DNA of 64,000 bases from assembly GCF_030730875.1 (NCBI RefSeq), contig NZ_JAVAMA010000009.1, positions 124,001 through 188,000 on the forward strand, read 5' to 3'. Shown piece after piece: positions 9,042 to 17,003 of the stretch. The notes beneath the pieces were generated by a model, which was not told the origin of the DNA, searched no databases, and worked only from the letters and a program-made list of their open reading frames with translations. The stretch comes from Sphingomonas sp. DG1-23 (GTDB lineage: Bacteria; Pseudomonadota; Alphaproteobacteria; Sphingomonadales; Sphingomonadaceae). Position 1 is the stretch's first letter, and each line of letters begins with the position of its first letter. A program made the position numbers and the translations under genes.

Positions 9042-10355
9042 CTATTCCACCGCGGTCGCCACCTCATCCTCCAGCGCGTTGGTGGCCTTCGAGCCCCACA
9101 GCGCATAGAACAGCACATAGAGCTCGCAGATCGCGCAGATGATGAACGATGCCTGCAGGCCATAGGCGTCGGCGAACTTGCCCTGGAAATAGACCAGCGC
9201 GCCGCCGGCGATCGCCATGATCAGCAGCCCCGAACCCTCTTCGGTCAGCGGGCCGAGGCCCTTGATGCCGAGCGTGAAGATCGTCGGGAACATGATCGAG
9301 TGGAACAGGCCGACCGAGATCAGCGCCCACATCGCTACGGGTCCGTGCGCGAAAGTGGTGATCGTCATCACGACGAATGCGAGCGCGCTGGCGACGGCGA
9401 GAACCGTCTCCGGCTTGACCGAGCGCATCAGGAACGCGCCGAGGAAGCGGCCGACCATCATCCCGCCCCAGAGCAGGAAGAGGTAGTGACCGGCCTGCTC
9501 GTGCGTCAGGTTGCCGATGTCGGGCTGCGAGACGAAGTTGACGAACAGATTGCCGACGCCGATCTCGGCGATCAGATAGATCGCGATCGCAGGAACGCCG
9601 AACACGAGGTTGCGGTGCTGCCACAGCGAGTGGTTCTTGCGGGCCTCGCGCGAGTGGCGCGAGACCGCGGCGCCCATCGCCGGAAGCTTGAAGCGGGCGA
9701 TCACGATCGCGAGGACGAGCAGGACGCCCGCGACGATCAGATAGGGAAGCTGCACCGTCTGCGCGTCGGCAAGGCGTTGCTCGAGCGTCAGCGCCGCGGC
9801 GCCGCCTTCGGTGGTGCCCGAGACGCTGCGGCCAAGGATCAGATAGGCGCCGAACAGGGGGGCGAGGGTGGTGCCCATCGAGTTGAACGCCTGAACGAGG
9901 TTCAGCCGCGACGACGCGCTCTCGGACGGGCCGATCACCGCGACATAGGGGTTGGCGGCGACCTGAAGCAGAGCGATGCCCGACGCGATCACGAACATCG
10001 CGGTGAGCACGACGCCGTAGGAGAGCAGCATCGATGCCGGGATCATGATCAATGCGCCCACCGCCATCACGATCAGGCCGGTGACCATCGATTTCTTGTA
10101 GCCGATCCGCTCGATGATCTTCGCCGAGGGGACCGAAGCGACGAAATAGGCGATGAACCAGACGCTCTCGATCAGCGTGGTCTGGCTGTAGCTGAGCACC
10201 ATGACGCTGCGCAGATGCGGCAGCAGCGTGCCGTTGATGACGGTGATGAACCCCCACATGAAGAAGAGCGTGGCCAGCATCGACAATGCGGCCCCATAGG
10301 GTGCGCCCGTGCCCGACGAGGCACCGGCACGGGGTTGAACGGGTACGGCTGGCAT
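9042..10355 (-). CDS. Sugar MFS transporter, FucP/GluP family
   Basis: A proton-coupled sugar carrier of 437 residues with about 12 membrane helices. Family signs are the first helix with FFMWGFITVINGTLLPHL (31-48), NPYVAVIGPSESASSRLNLVQAFNSMG near 150-175, and LFLLWGGMMVGRFLGAFLMR in the second half. FucP/GluP members import fucose, glucose, galactose or arabinose. Here it follows the GH43 endo-arabinanase gene on the same strand after a 30-base gap. L-arabinose or a short arabino-oligosaccharide is the likely cargo. It would be the inner-membrane step of the GH43 operon, parallel to the ABC importer. Confidence 0.85.
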   Translation of the reverse strand: MPAVPVQPRAGASSGTGAPYGAALSMLATLFFMWGFITVINGTLLPHLRSVMVLSYSQTTLIESVWFIAYFVASVPSAKIIERIGYKKSMVTGLIVMAVGALIMIPASMLLSYGVVLTAMFVIASGIALLQVAANPYVAVIGPSESASSRLNLVQAFNSMGTTLAPLFGAYLILGRSVSGTTEGGAAALTLEQRLADAQTVQLPYLIVAGVLLVLAIVIARFKLPAMGAAVSRHSREARKNHSLWQHRNLVFGVPAIAIYLIAEIGVGNLFVNFVSQPDIGNLTHEQAGHYLFLLWGGMMVGRFLGAFLMRSVKPETVLAVASALAFVVMTITTFAHGPVAMWALISVGLFHSIMFPTIFTLGIKGLGPLTEEGSGLLIMAIAGGALVYFQGKFADAYGLQASFIICAICELYVLFYALWGSKATNALEDEVATAVE

Positions 10356-10385
10356 GGGTTTGTTCTTCTCCTGGGGGGACGTTTT

Positions 10386-11480
10386 CTAGAGTGCGACCGG
10401 CCAGCCGTCGTCCGTCCAGCCAAGCGGCTGGATGCGGAGCGTCGGCACGCCGCGCGCTTGCGTATCATAAGCATGGTATACGATGTAATCCCGCTTGGGC
10501 TCGCGCAGGATTGCGACGTGTCCCGGCCCTACGAAGCGCCTGGCGGCATCGAGATCGGCGTGGAGGACGCGCAGGCCGCCGCCCTGCAGCATGCGCTTGC
10601 CCTCGCGATCGAGATAGGGACCCTTCGGATCCTTCGCGCGGCCCACTACGGTGTAATAGGTGCTTTCCGACCGGCGGCAGCAAAAGTCGAACGACGCGAA
10701 CAGATAATAATAACCGCCGCGGCGGATCACGAACGGCGCCTCGATCGCGCCCGGGCTGGGCCGGCGGGCGATCGCACGGACCTTGGCGTCCGCGGCCGAG
10801 CGCAGTCCGGTCTTCGGATCGAGCCGGACCATCTTGAGCCCCGACCAGAAGCTGCCGAACGCCAGCCATTGGCGCCCCTCGGCATCCGCGAAGGCATTCG
10901 GGTCGATCGCATTGAAATCGTCGCTCGCGTCCGATCGGAGCACGAGGCCCTTGTCGGTCCACACCGGCTTCTCGAGCGAAGGCGTGGTCACCAGCCCGAT
11001 CGCCGAGCGGTTCTTGCCGAAGGTCGAGACCGAATAATAAACGCGATATTCTCCGCCGAGGAACTGGACGTCCGGCGCCCAGATCCCCGCAGCGCCGGGC
11101 ACTGCGTCCTTCACCCAGGCCGGCATCTCGGCGAAGACCGGCGCGGCACGCGTCCAGCTGGCGAGATCCTTCGAGGTGCGGATATGGATCAGGCCCTTGC
11201 CGTCGCGCGCCTGACTGGTGGTGAACAGATACCAGGTGTTGCCCTGCCGGAGGATCGCGGGATCGTGGACCGGCGCGATATCACCGGAGAGAGGCGCGAG
11301 CGAAGGCGGCGTAGACCGACTGGTCTGCGCCGGCGCGCTCGATGCCCCGGCAAGAAGCGCCGGGAGCAGGAGGCCTATAATCCGCGATATCGGGCGTTTC
11401 CCTGCGACGATCGTTTGGTTCCTTCCTGCCTCTCGCGCTTCAGAAACGGAAGCGCACGCCCACACCAAAGGTGCGGTCAT
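10386..11480 (-). CDS. Exported GH43 endo-1,5-alpha-L-arabinanase
   Basis: A five-bladed propeller glycosidase that cuts the arabinan backbone. The acidic triad is visible: Asp in PVHDPAILRQG, Asp in NAIDPNAFADAEG and Glu in GAIEAPFVIRRGGYYYLF; FDFCCRRSESTYY is also typical of arabinanases. A good signal peptide (RIIGLLLPALLAGASSA) precedes the domain. The start is a problem. AGGAAGGA sits eight bases before an ATC codon at 11411 that would give a normal 341-residue pre-protein. The only standard in-frame starts near the signal are ATG 11480, TTG 11468 and GTG 11465, all inside the remains of a TonB receptor gene. I give ATG 11480. The MFS gene follows directly. Confidence 0.82.
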   Translation of the reverse strand: MTAPLVWACASVSEAREAGRNQTIVAGKRPISRIIGLLLPALLAGASSAPAQTSRSTPPSLAPLSGDIAPVHDPAILRQGNTWYLFTTSQARDGKGLIHIRTSKDLASWTRAAPVFAEMPAWVKDAVPGAAGIWAPDVQFLGGEYRVYYSVSTFGKNRSAIGLVTTPSLEKPVWTDKGLVLRSDASDDFNAIDPNAFADAEGRQWLAFGSFWSGLKMVRLDPKTGLRSAADAKVRAIARRPSPGAIEAPFVIRRGGYYYLFASFDFCCRRSESTYYTVVGRAKDPKGPYLDREGKRMLQGGGLRVLHADLDAARRFVGPGHVAILREPKRDYIVYHAYDTQARGVPTLRIQPLGWTDDGWPVAL

Positions 11481-11605
11481 ATTGGCGGGTGTCGCGTGGG
11501 GGTGGCCGCAAAGCCGCCGAACGAATCCTGGCAGGGCGGCAACCGGTGTCCCGAACGCAATGCAACGAACGACGCCGAACAGAGCATCCTGCGCTTCAGA
11601 GCCAT
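11440..11605 (-). pseudogene. TonB-dependent receptor remnant (both ends, middle deleted)
   Basis: Reading the minus strand from 11605, GGAGAGGGG is followed after a few bases by ATG and a signal-like start (MALKRRMLCSASFVAL). About 40 codons later, one frame over, the DNA encodes QYDRTFGVGVRFRF and a stop at 11440. This is the classic last strand and terminal Phe of a TonB-dependent receptor barrel. The two ends are 166 bases apart in total, where a receptor gene needs about 2.5-3 kb, so almost all of the gene is gone. It lies between an operator-like site at 11671 and the GH43 gene, which follows its stop by about 28 bases. The ancestral order was therefore probably TBDR-GH43-MFS. Confidence 0.6.
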
Positions 11606-11668
11606 TGCTTTTCCCCTCTCCTGTCATGCTTCCCGACGGGTCGGCCCGTTCTGAAGAAACACAGCTCG

Positions 11669-11683
11669 AATAGTCAGACAAAA
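11669..11683. promoter_or_regulatory. Putative GntR-type operator, GH43/MFS operon
   Basis: AATAGTCAGACAAAA lies 64 bases before the start of the receptor remnant. It keeps one full half of the TAGTCAGACTA palindrome seen at 20881. It faces the similar site at 11841 in the divergent promoter region. Confidence 0.5.
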
Positions 11684-11840
11684 ATACGAACGTCGCAAAT
11701 TCGTGCAAGCGCTTTGTGCGCGGATGCTTCGGCTTTCCGGCAAGTTGCGCACAAATCGTGGCTTTTCCGCCGCACTTGACGCTGCCTGCCGAGGGGCTAG
11801 CCCGGGCGAGGAACGGATTGATCCCGCCGCAGGGCGCATA

Positions 11841-11854
11841 TAAGTCTGACTATT
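11841..11854. promoter_or_regulatory. Putative GntR-type operator, FAH/GH51/GH127/GH27 operon
   Basis: TAAGTCTGACTATT, read on the minus strand as AATAGTCAGACTTA, lies 28 bases before the ATG at 11883. Together with the site at 11671 it frames the intergenic region, where I see no other gene. The region also holds a small GGGCTAGCCC palindrome near 11796. Confidence 0.55.
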
Positions 11855-11882
11855 ATTCGAATCGGAAGAGGATCCACAGATT

Positions 11883-12869
11883 ATGGCGTTCAGGCTCGTG
11901 CAGTTTCGCGATTCGGCCGGCGAGCGGGGCGTTGCGGCGTTCCTCGAAGAAAGCCTGGTGCGGCTGAACGGCATCGCCAGCACCTATGAACTCGCGCTCG
12001 CTGCGATCCGCGAGAACGTCTCGCTCGAAGCGGCGGCGCGGGCGCGGGTCGGCGAGGGCGTCGATCTCGCCGCGGCGGAGGTCGAGGGCCGGCTTCTCGC
12101 CCCGATCGACCATCCCGATGCCGCGCATTGCTACGTCACCGGCACCGGGCTCACCCATCTCGGCTCGGCCGAGGGGCGCGACCAGATGCACAAGGCCGCG
12201 GCGGGCGGCACGCTCACCGATTCGATGCGGATGTTCAACATGGGGCTTGAGGGCGGCAAGCCGGCCGATGGCATTCCCGGCGTCCAGCCCGAATGGTTCT
12301 ACAAGGGCGACGGCTCGTCGCTGGTCGGCCCCGGCGAACCCCTGCCTTCGCCCGATTTCGCGCTCGATGGCAGCGAGGAGCCCGAGATCGCCGGCATCTA
12401 TATCATCGACGACGCAGGCCGTCCGCGCCGGCTCGGTTTCGCGCTCGGCAATGAATTCTCGGACCATATCACCGAGCGCGGCAATTATCTGTGGCTCGCG
12501 CACTCGAAGCTGCGCCATGCCTCGCTCGGTGCCGAATTGCTCGTCGGCGAATTGCCGGCCGATGTCCGCGGCACCAGCAAGATCGTCCGCAACGGCGAGA
12601 CGATCTGGGAAAAGCCGTTCCTCTCGGGCGAGGCGAACATGTCGCACGCCATCAGCAATCTCGAGCATCATCATTTCAAATATGGACTTTTCCGTCGCCC
12701 CGGCGACCTCCACGTCCATTTCTTCGGCACCGCGACCCTGTCGTTCGCCGATGGCGTGCGGACCGAGGAGGGCGATGTCTTCGAAGTTTCGGCGGCGCCG
12801 TTCACGCTGCCGCTGCGCAATCCGCTGGCCACCGTCCCCGGCGGCGATGCGCGCGTGATTCCGCTTTGA
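11883..12869 (+). CDS. AraD1/GguC-like FAH-superfamily sugar-acid enzyme
   Basis: A cytoplasmic protein of 328 residues. The second half has the fumarylacetoacetase-like core: ALGNEFSDHITERGNYLWLAHSKLRH near 180-205, LPADVRGTSKIVRNGETIWEKPFLSGEANMSHAI near 220-255, and HVHFFGTATLSFADGVRTEEGDVFEV near 275-300. Proteins of this AraD1/GguC type accompany L-arabinose oxidation genes, where they are thought to act on 2-keto-3-deoxy-L-arabonate. The exact reaction is inferred, not proven. It opens an operon with three exported arabinosidases and has its own operator-like site. The dehydratase at 19039 would make its substrate. Confidence 0.75.
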   Translation: MAFRLVQFRDSAGERGVAAFLEESLVRLNGIASTYELALAAIRENVSLEAAARARVGEGVDLAAAEVEGRLLAPIDHPDAAHCYVTGTGLTHLGSAEGRDQMHKAAAGGTLTDSMRMFNMGLEGGKPADGIPGVQPEWFYKGDGSSLVGPGEPLPSPDFALDGSEEPEIAGIYIIDDAGRPRRLGFALGNEFSDHITERGNYLWLAHSKLRHASLGAELLVGELPADVRGTSKIVRNGETIWEKPFLSGEANMSHAISNLEHHHFKYGLFRRPGDLHVHFFGTATLSFADGVRTEEGDVFEVSAAPFTLPLRNPLATVPGGDARVIPL

Positions 12870-12942
12870 GTCGGGTTCCGACTCACAGTTGATAAGACAA
12901 ATGGATGCCCGGAAGTGGGCGCCGACCAAAAGGGAGAGTTGC

Positions 12943-14484
12943 ATGAAGCATTGGAAACTGGGGCTGTTGCCCGTCGCGGCGACTTTGATGGCGGCGCCCG
13001 CCTTCGCGCAGGCGCCGGTCAACGTCACCGTGACGGTCGACACCGGCAAGGCCGGGCCGAAGATCGAGCCCGGCATCTACGGCCAGTTCGCCGAGCATCT
13101 CGGCCGCGGCATCTATGAGGGCGTCTGGGTCGGCCCGGATTCGAAGATCCCCAATACCAATGGCTATCGCAACGACGTGCTCGCCGCGCTCAAGCACATC
13201 AAGGTGCCGGTGGTGCGCTGGCCCGGCGGCTGCTTCGCCGACGAATATGACTGGCGCGACGGCATCGGCCCCAAGGCCAAACGCCCGGTGCGGATCAACC
13301 GTCACTGGGGCGGCGTGACCGAGGACAACCAGTTCGGCACGCACGAGTTCATGAACTATTCCGAGATGCTCGGCACCGACGCCTATGTCGCGGGAAATAT
13401 GGGCTCGATGGGTCCGCGCGACATGAGCCAGTGGGTCGAGTACATGACCGCCGAAAAGGGTACGCTCGCCGAGCAGCGCAAGGCGAACGGCCGCGAGAGG
13501 CCGTGGACGGTCAAATATTTCGGCGTGGGCAACGAGACCTGGGGCTGCGGCGGCAGCATGCGCCCCGAATATTCGGCGGACCTCCACCGCCGCTATGCCG
13601 AGTTCGTCAACGCACCCGCCGGCACGCCGAAGATCGTCAAGGTCGCGAGCGGCGCCAATGCCAGTGACTATAATTTTACCGACGTGATGATGCGTCAGGC
13701 GCGCGACCGGATGAACGCGCTCAGCGTCCATTACTACACGCTGCCGACCGGCAAATGGGACAAGAAGGGCGCCGCGACTGGCTTCGGCGAGGACGAATGG
13801 GCCTCGACGCTCGGCCGCGCGATCTTCATGGACGAACTGATCACCAAGCATGTCGAGATGATGGACAAGCACGATCCCGAGAAAAGGGTCGCGCTCTATG
13901 TCGACGAATGGGGCACGTGGTACGATCAGGAATCGGGCTCGGTACCGGGCTTCCTCTACCAGCAGAACAGCCTGCGCGACGCCGAAGTCGCGGCGCTGAC
14001 GCTCAACATCTTCCACCGGCATACCGACCGGGTGAAGATGGCCAATATCGCGCAGATGGTGAACGTGCTGCAGGCGATGATCCTGACCGACAAGGGCCGG
14101 ATGGTGCTGACCCCGACCTATCACGTCTTCGACATGTACGTGCCGTTCCAGGGCGCCACGCCCTATGCGGCGGACGTCAAGGGGCCGAGCTACGAGCGGG
14201 CCGGGTTCAAGGTGCCGATGGTCGATGTCTCCGCGGCGCGCGGGACCGACGGCAAGCTCTATCTGTCGCTGACCAATACCGATCCGAACAAGCCGGCGCG
14301 GGTGACGACCAATCTCGGCGGCACGGCGCGCGGGCGCATCCTGACCGGTCCGGCGATCGACACGCACAACACGTTCGACAAGCCGAACACGATCATGCCC
14401 GCCGCTTATTCGGCGCGCAGCGTGGGCGGTAAGCTCAGCTTCGATCTGCCGGCCAAGTCGGTCGTCGTGGTCGCGGTCGACTGA
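12943..14484 (+). CDS. Exported alpha-L-arabinofuranosidase, GH51
   Basis: A pre-protein of 513 residues with a signal peptide cleaved after about residue 22 (LMAAPAFA). It should act in the periplasm or at the cell surface. GH51 motifs are FAEHLGRGIYEGVW (49-62), RWPGGCFADEYDWRDG (92-107), acid/base Glu198 in GVGNETWG, and nucleophile Glu322 in YVDEWGTWY. ATG 12943 has AGGGAGAG upstream; the longer frame from 12889 has no such site. It removes alpha-L-arabinofuranose side chains from arabinan or arabinoxylan. It differs clearly from the cytoplasmic GH51 at 6555, so the two are not a recent duplication. Confidence 0.93.
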   Translation: MKHWKLGLLPVAATLMAAPAFAQAPVNVTVTVDTGKAGPKIEPGIYGQFAEHLGRGIYEGVWVGPDSKIPNTNGYRNDVLAALKHIKVPVVRWPGGCFADEYDWRDGIGPKAKRPVRINRHWGGVTEDNQFGTHEFMNYSEMLGTDAYVAGNMGSMGPRDMSQWVEYMTAEKGTLAEQRKANGRERPWTVKYFGVGNETWGCGGSMRPEYSADLHRRYAEFVNAPAGTPKIVKVASGANASDYNFTDVMMRQARDRMNALSVHYYTLPTGKWDKKGAATGFGEDEWASTLGRAIFMDELITKHVEMMDKHDPEKRVALYVDEWGTWYDQESGSVPGFLYQQNSLRDAEVAALTLNIFHRHTDRVKMANIAQMVNVLQAMILTDKGRMVLTPTYHVFDMYVPFQGATPYAADVKGPSYERAGFKVPMVDVSAARGTDGKLYLSLTNTDPNKPARVTTNLGGTARGRILTGPAIDTHNTFDKPNTIMPAAYSARSVGGKLSFDLPAKSVVVVAVD

Positions 14485-14503
14485 AGTGCTGCGGCGTCCC
14501 AAT

Positions 14504-14630
14504 TCCTCCCTCGCGAAGCGGGGGAGGGGGACCACGCAGTGGGGGAGGAGGCCTCACCGCGAGCTATGGCTTTGCGGAGACGCCCCCTCCGCCGCCTTCG
14601 GCGCCACCTCCCCCGCTCCGCGAGGGAGGA
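14504..14630. repeat. Mirrored 127-bp repeat, family A copy 1
   Basis: The element starts with TCCTCCCTCGCGAAGCGGGG and ends with its near mirror image (CCCCCGCTCCGCGAGGGAGGA). A second copy lies at 35264-35392 with the same ends and a similar interior (GCCTTCGGCGCCACCTCCCC). It sits inside an operon. Its last bases, GAGGGAGGA, touch the ATG of the GH127 gene, so it supplies that gene's leader and perhaps its ribosome site. Confidence 0.75.
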
Positions 14631-17003
14631 ATGAAGATCGGCGATATGAGCTCTGACCATCACTTCCTGACGACGACGCGGCGCGCCTTCCTGCTCTCCG
14701 CGAGCATATTGGCGCTCGCCGGCCCGGCCTTCGCGCGGGTTCGGATCGAGGAAAGGCCGATCAAGGCCCGGCCGCTGCCGCTCGATGCGGTGCGGCTGAC
14801 GCCCTCGCTCTTTCTCGATGCGGTCGCGACCAACCGCCGCTACCTCCTGTCGCTCTCGGCCGAGCGGCTGCTCCACAATTTCTACGCGAGCGCCGGCCTG
14901 CCGACCAAAAGCGAGACCTATGGCGGTTGGGAAGCGCGCGGGATCGCCGGGCACTCGCTCGGCCATTACCTCTCTGCCCTGTCGCTGCTCCTGGCCCAGA
15001 CCGGCGATGCGGCGGTCCGCGAGCGTCTGCGCGGCACCGTTGCCGAGCTGGCGCGCATCCAGGCCGCGCACGGTGACGGCTATGTCGGCGGCACCAGGGT
15101 CGAGCGCGACGACAGACAAGTCGACGGCAAGATCGTCTTCGAGGAGATCCGCAGGGGCGAGATCCGCACCGGCGGCTTCGACATCAATGGCGGCTGGGTG
15201 CCGCTTTATACGTGGCACAAGGTCCATGCCGGGCTGATCGACGCGGTGCGGTTCGGCAATGTCGACGCGGCGATGCCGGTGATGCTCGGCATGGCCGGCT
15301 ATCTCGCGACGATCCTCGAAGGGCTCGACGATGCGCAGATGCAGAAGCTGCTCGCCGCCGAGCATGGCGGACTGAACGACAGCTATGCCGAGACCTATGC
15401 GCTGACCGGCAACCCGCGCTGGCGCCGGCTCGCCGAGCGCATCTATCACCAGAAGGTGCTCAGCCCGCTCGCGGCGGGCAAGGACGACCTTCCCGGGCTC
15501 CACGCCAATACCCAGATCCCCAAATTGATCGGCCTCGCCCGGCTCTACGAACTGACCGGCGAGCAACGCCACGCCGACGCGGCGCGCTTCTTCCACCAGA
15601 CCGTCACTGCGCATCACAGCTATGTCATCGGCGGCAATAGCGAGCGCGAGCATTTCGGCCCGCCCGATCTGATCTCGACGCGGATCACCGAGCGCACCTG
15701 CGAGGCCTGCAACAGCTACAACATGCTCAAGCTGGCCCGGCATCTCTATGGCTGGCAGCCCGACGCGGCGCTGTTCGACACCTACGAGCGCATCCATCTC
15801 AACCATCTGCTCGCGCACCAGCATCCCGAAACAGGCATGTTCGTCTATTTCATGCCGCTCAGCGCCGGCGCGCGGCGGACCTATTCGACCCCCGAAGACA
15901 GTTTCTGGTGCTGCGTCGGATCTGGGATGGAGACCCATGCCAAGCATGGCGAGAGCATCTATTGGCACGACGACGCCGCGTTGTTCGTCAATCTGTTCAT
16001 TCCCTCCACGGCCGAATGGAAGGCGCGGGGGCTGCAGGTCGCGCTCGAAACCGGCTATCCGTTCAGCGAGCAGGTGACGCTCCGGGTGACGAAGGCGCCG
16101 CGCACCGCGACGGCCATCGCTTTGCGCCTGCCCGGCTGGTGCGAGGCACCGGCGCTGACGCTCAACGGCAAGCCCGAGCCGATCGATCGCGCTGCCGGCT
16201 ATGCCCGGCTCGAGCGACGCTGGCGGGCAGGGGACAGGATCGAGCTGACGCTGCCGATGCGCGTCCGCACCGAGCCGACGCCCGACGATCCGCGCATGGT
16301 CGCGTATCTGAGCGGCCCGCTCGTCCTCGCCGCCGATCTCGGACCCGCCGCCGCGCCGTTCGAAGGACCGGCGCCGGTTTTGGTCGGCGCGGATCCCGCC
16401 GCGGCCGTTGTGCCGATAGCCGCGGCCGAACACCGCTTCCGCCTCGCCGACGCACGGCCCGAGGCGCTGACTCTGGTGCCCTTCTTCCGCCAATATGACC
16501 GCCGCACCGCGGTCTATTTCCCGCGCTTCACCGAGGCGCAATGGAAGACCGAGGAGGCTGCCTACGGCGTCGCGCAGCGCGACAAGGCGGCGCTCGACGC
16601 GCGCACCGTCGATATCCTCCACCTCGGCGAGATGCAGCCCGAACGCGATCACGACTATCGTTCGAACCACGGCGATCTATTCTCCTGGGGCGGGCGGAGC
16701 GCGCGCCAGCTACCATGGGGCATGGGCAATTATATGGAATTCACGCTTGCCGTGCGCCCCGGCCCGATGCTGCTCGCCGCGCTGTATTGGGGCGAGGAAG
16801 TGAACAAGAATTTCGACATTTCGGTCGAAGGGACGCGCATCGCCAACGAGCGCCGCGCGGTGCCGCCCGAGAAGCGCTTCGTCAGCGTGGATTATCCGAT
16901 CCCCGAAGCGCTCACCCGCGGCAAGGACAAGGTGGTCGTGCGCTTCGAGACGAAGGGCACCGACGCGTTCGTCTACGAAGCCCGTATCCTGGAGGCGCAA
17001 TGA
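14631..17003 (+). CDS. Exported beta-L-arabinofuranosidase, GH127
   Basis: An enzyme of 790 residues of the HypBA1 type, which removes beta-L-arabinofuranose. The N-terminus has a Tat-like signal (TTRRAFLLSAS, residues 14-24) ending at AFA. The (alpha/alpha)6 domain keeps the zinc-cysteine site: Glu358 and Cys360 in TCEACNSYN, and Cys427-Cys428 in FWCCVGSGMETH, with Cys427 the expected nucleophile. Glu340 in NSEREHFG fits the acid/base. C-terminal beta domains follow. ATG 14631 directly abuts GGAGGA of the repeat; ATG 14646 (MSSDHHFL) is an alternative with overlong spacing. The stop overlaps the GH27 start (ATGA). Confidence 0.9.
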   Translation: MKIGDMSSDHHFLTTTRRAFLLSASILALAGPAFARVRIEERPIKARPLPLDAVRLTPSLFLDAVATNRRYLLSLSAERLLHNFYASAGLPTKSETYGGWEARGIAGHSLGHYLSALSLLLAQTGDAAVRERLRGTVAELARIQAAHGDGYVGGTRVERDDRQVDGKIVFEEIRRGEIRTGGFDINGGWVPLYTWHKVHAGLIDAVRFGNVDAAMPVMLGMAGYLATILEGLDDAQMQKLLAAEHGGLNDSYAETYALTGNPRWRRLAERIYHQKVLSPLAAGKDDLPGLHANTQIPKLIGLARLYELTGEQRHADAARFFHQTVTAHHSYVIGGNSEREHFGPPDLISTRITERTCEACNSYNMLKLARHLYGWQPDAALFDTYERIHLNHLLAHQHPETGMFVYFMPLSAGARRTYSTPEDSFWCCVGSGMETHAKHGESIYWHDDAALFVNLFIPSTAEWKARGLQVALETGYPFSEQVTLRVTKAPRTATAIALRLPGWCEAPALTLNGKPEPIDRAAGYARLERRWRAGDRIELTLPMRVRTEPTPDDPRMVAYLSGPLVLAADLGPAAAPFEGPAPVLVGADPAAAVVPIAAAEHRFRLADARPEALTLVPFFRQYDRRTAVYFPRFTEAQWKTEEAAYGVAQRDKAALDARTVDILHLGEMQPERDHDYRSNHGDLFSWGGRSARQLPWGMGNYMEFTLAVRPGPMLLAALYWGEEVNKNFDISVEGTRIANERRAVPPEKRFVSVDYPIPEALTRGKDKVVVRFETKGTDAFVYEARILEAQ

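Noticed and set aside
8967..11654. A plus-strand open frame of 895 residues across the MFS and GH43 genes
   Set aside because: It spans two recognisable minus-strand genes and their spacer, and its product is charged low-complexity sequence.
12872..12890. A GAGTCGG-GTT-CCGACTC hairpin after the FAH-family gene
   Set aside because: There is no T-run after the stem, and the next gene looks like part of the same operon, so it is not called a terminator.
14406..16670. A minus-strand open frame of 754 residues opposite GH127
   Set aside because: The GH127 catalytic Cys/Glu pattern fixes the plus strand as coding; the opposite translation has no domain.
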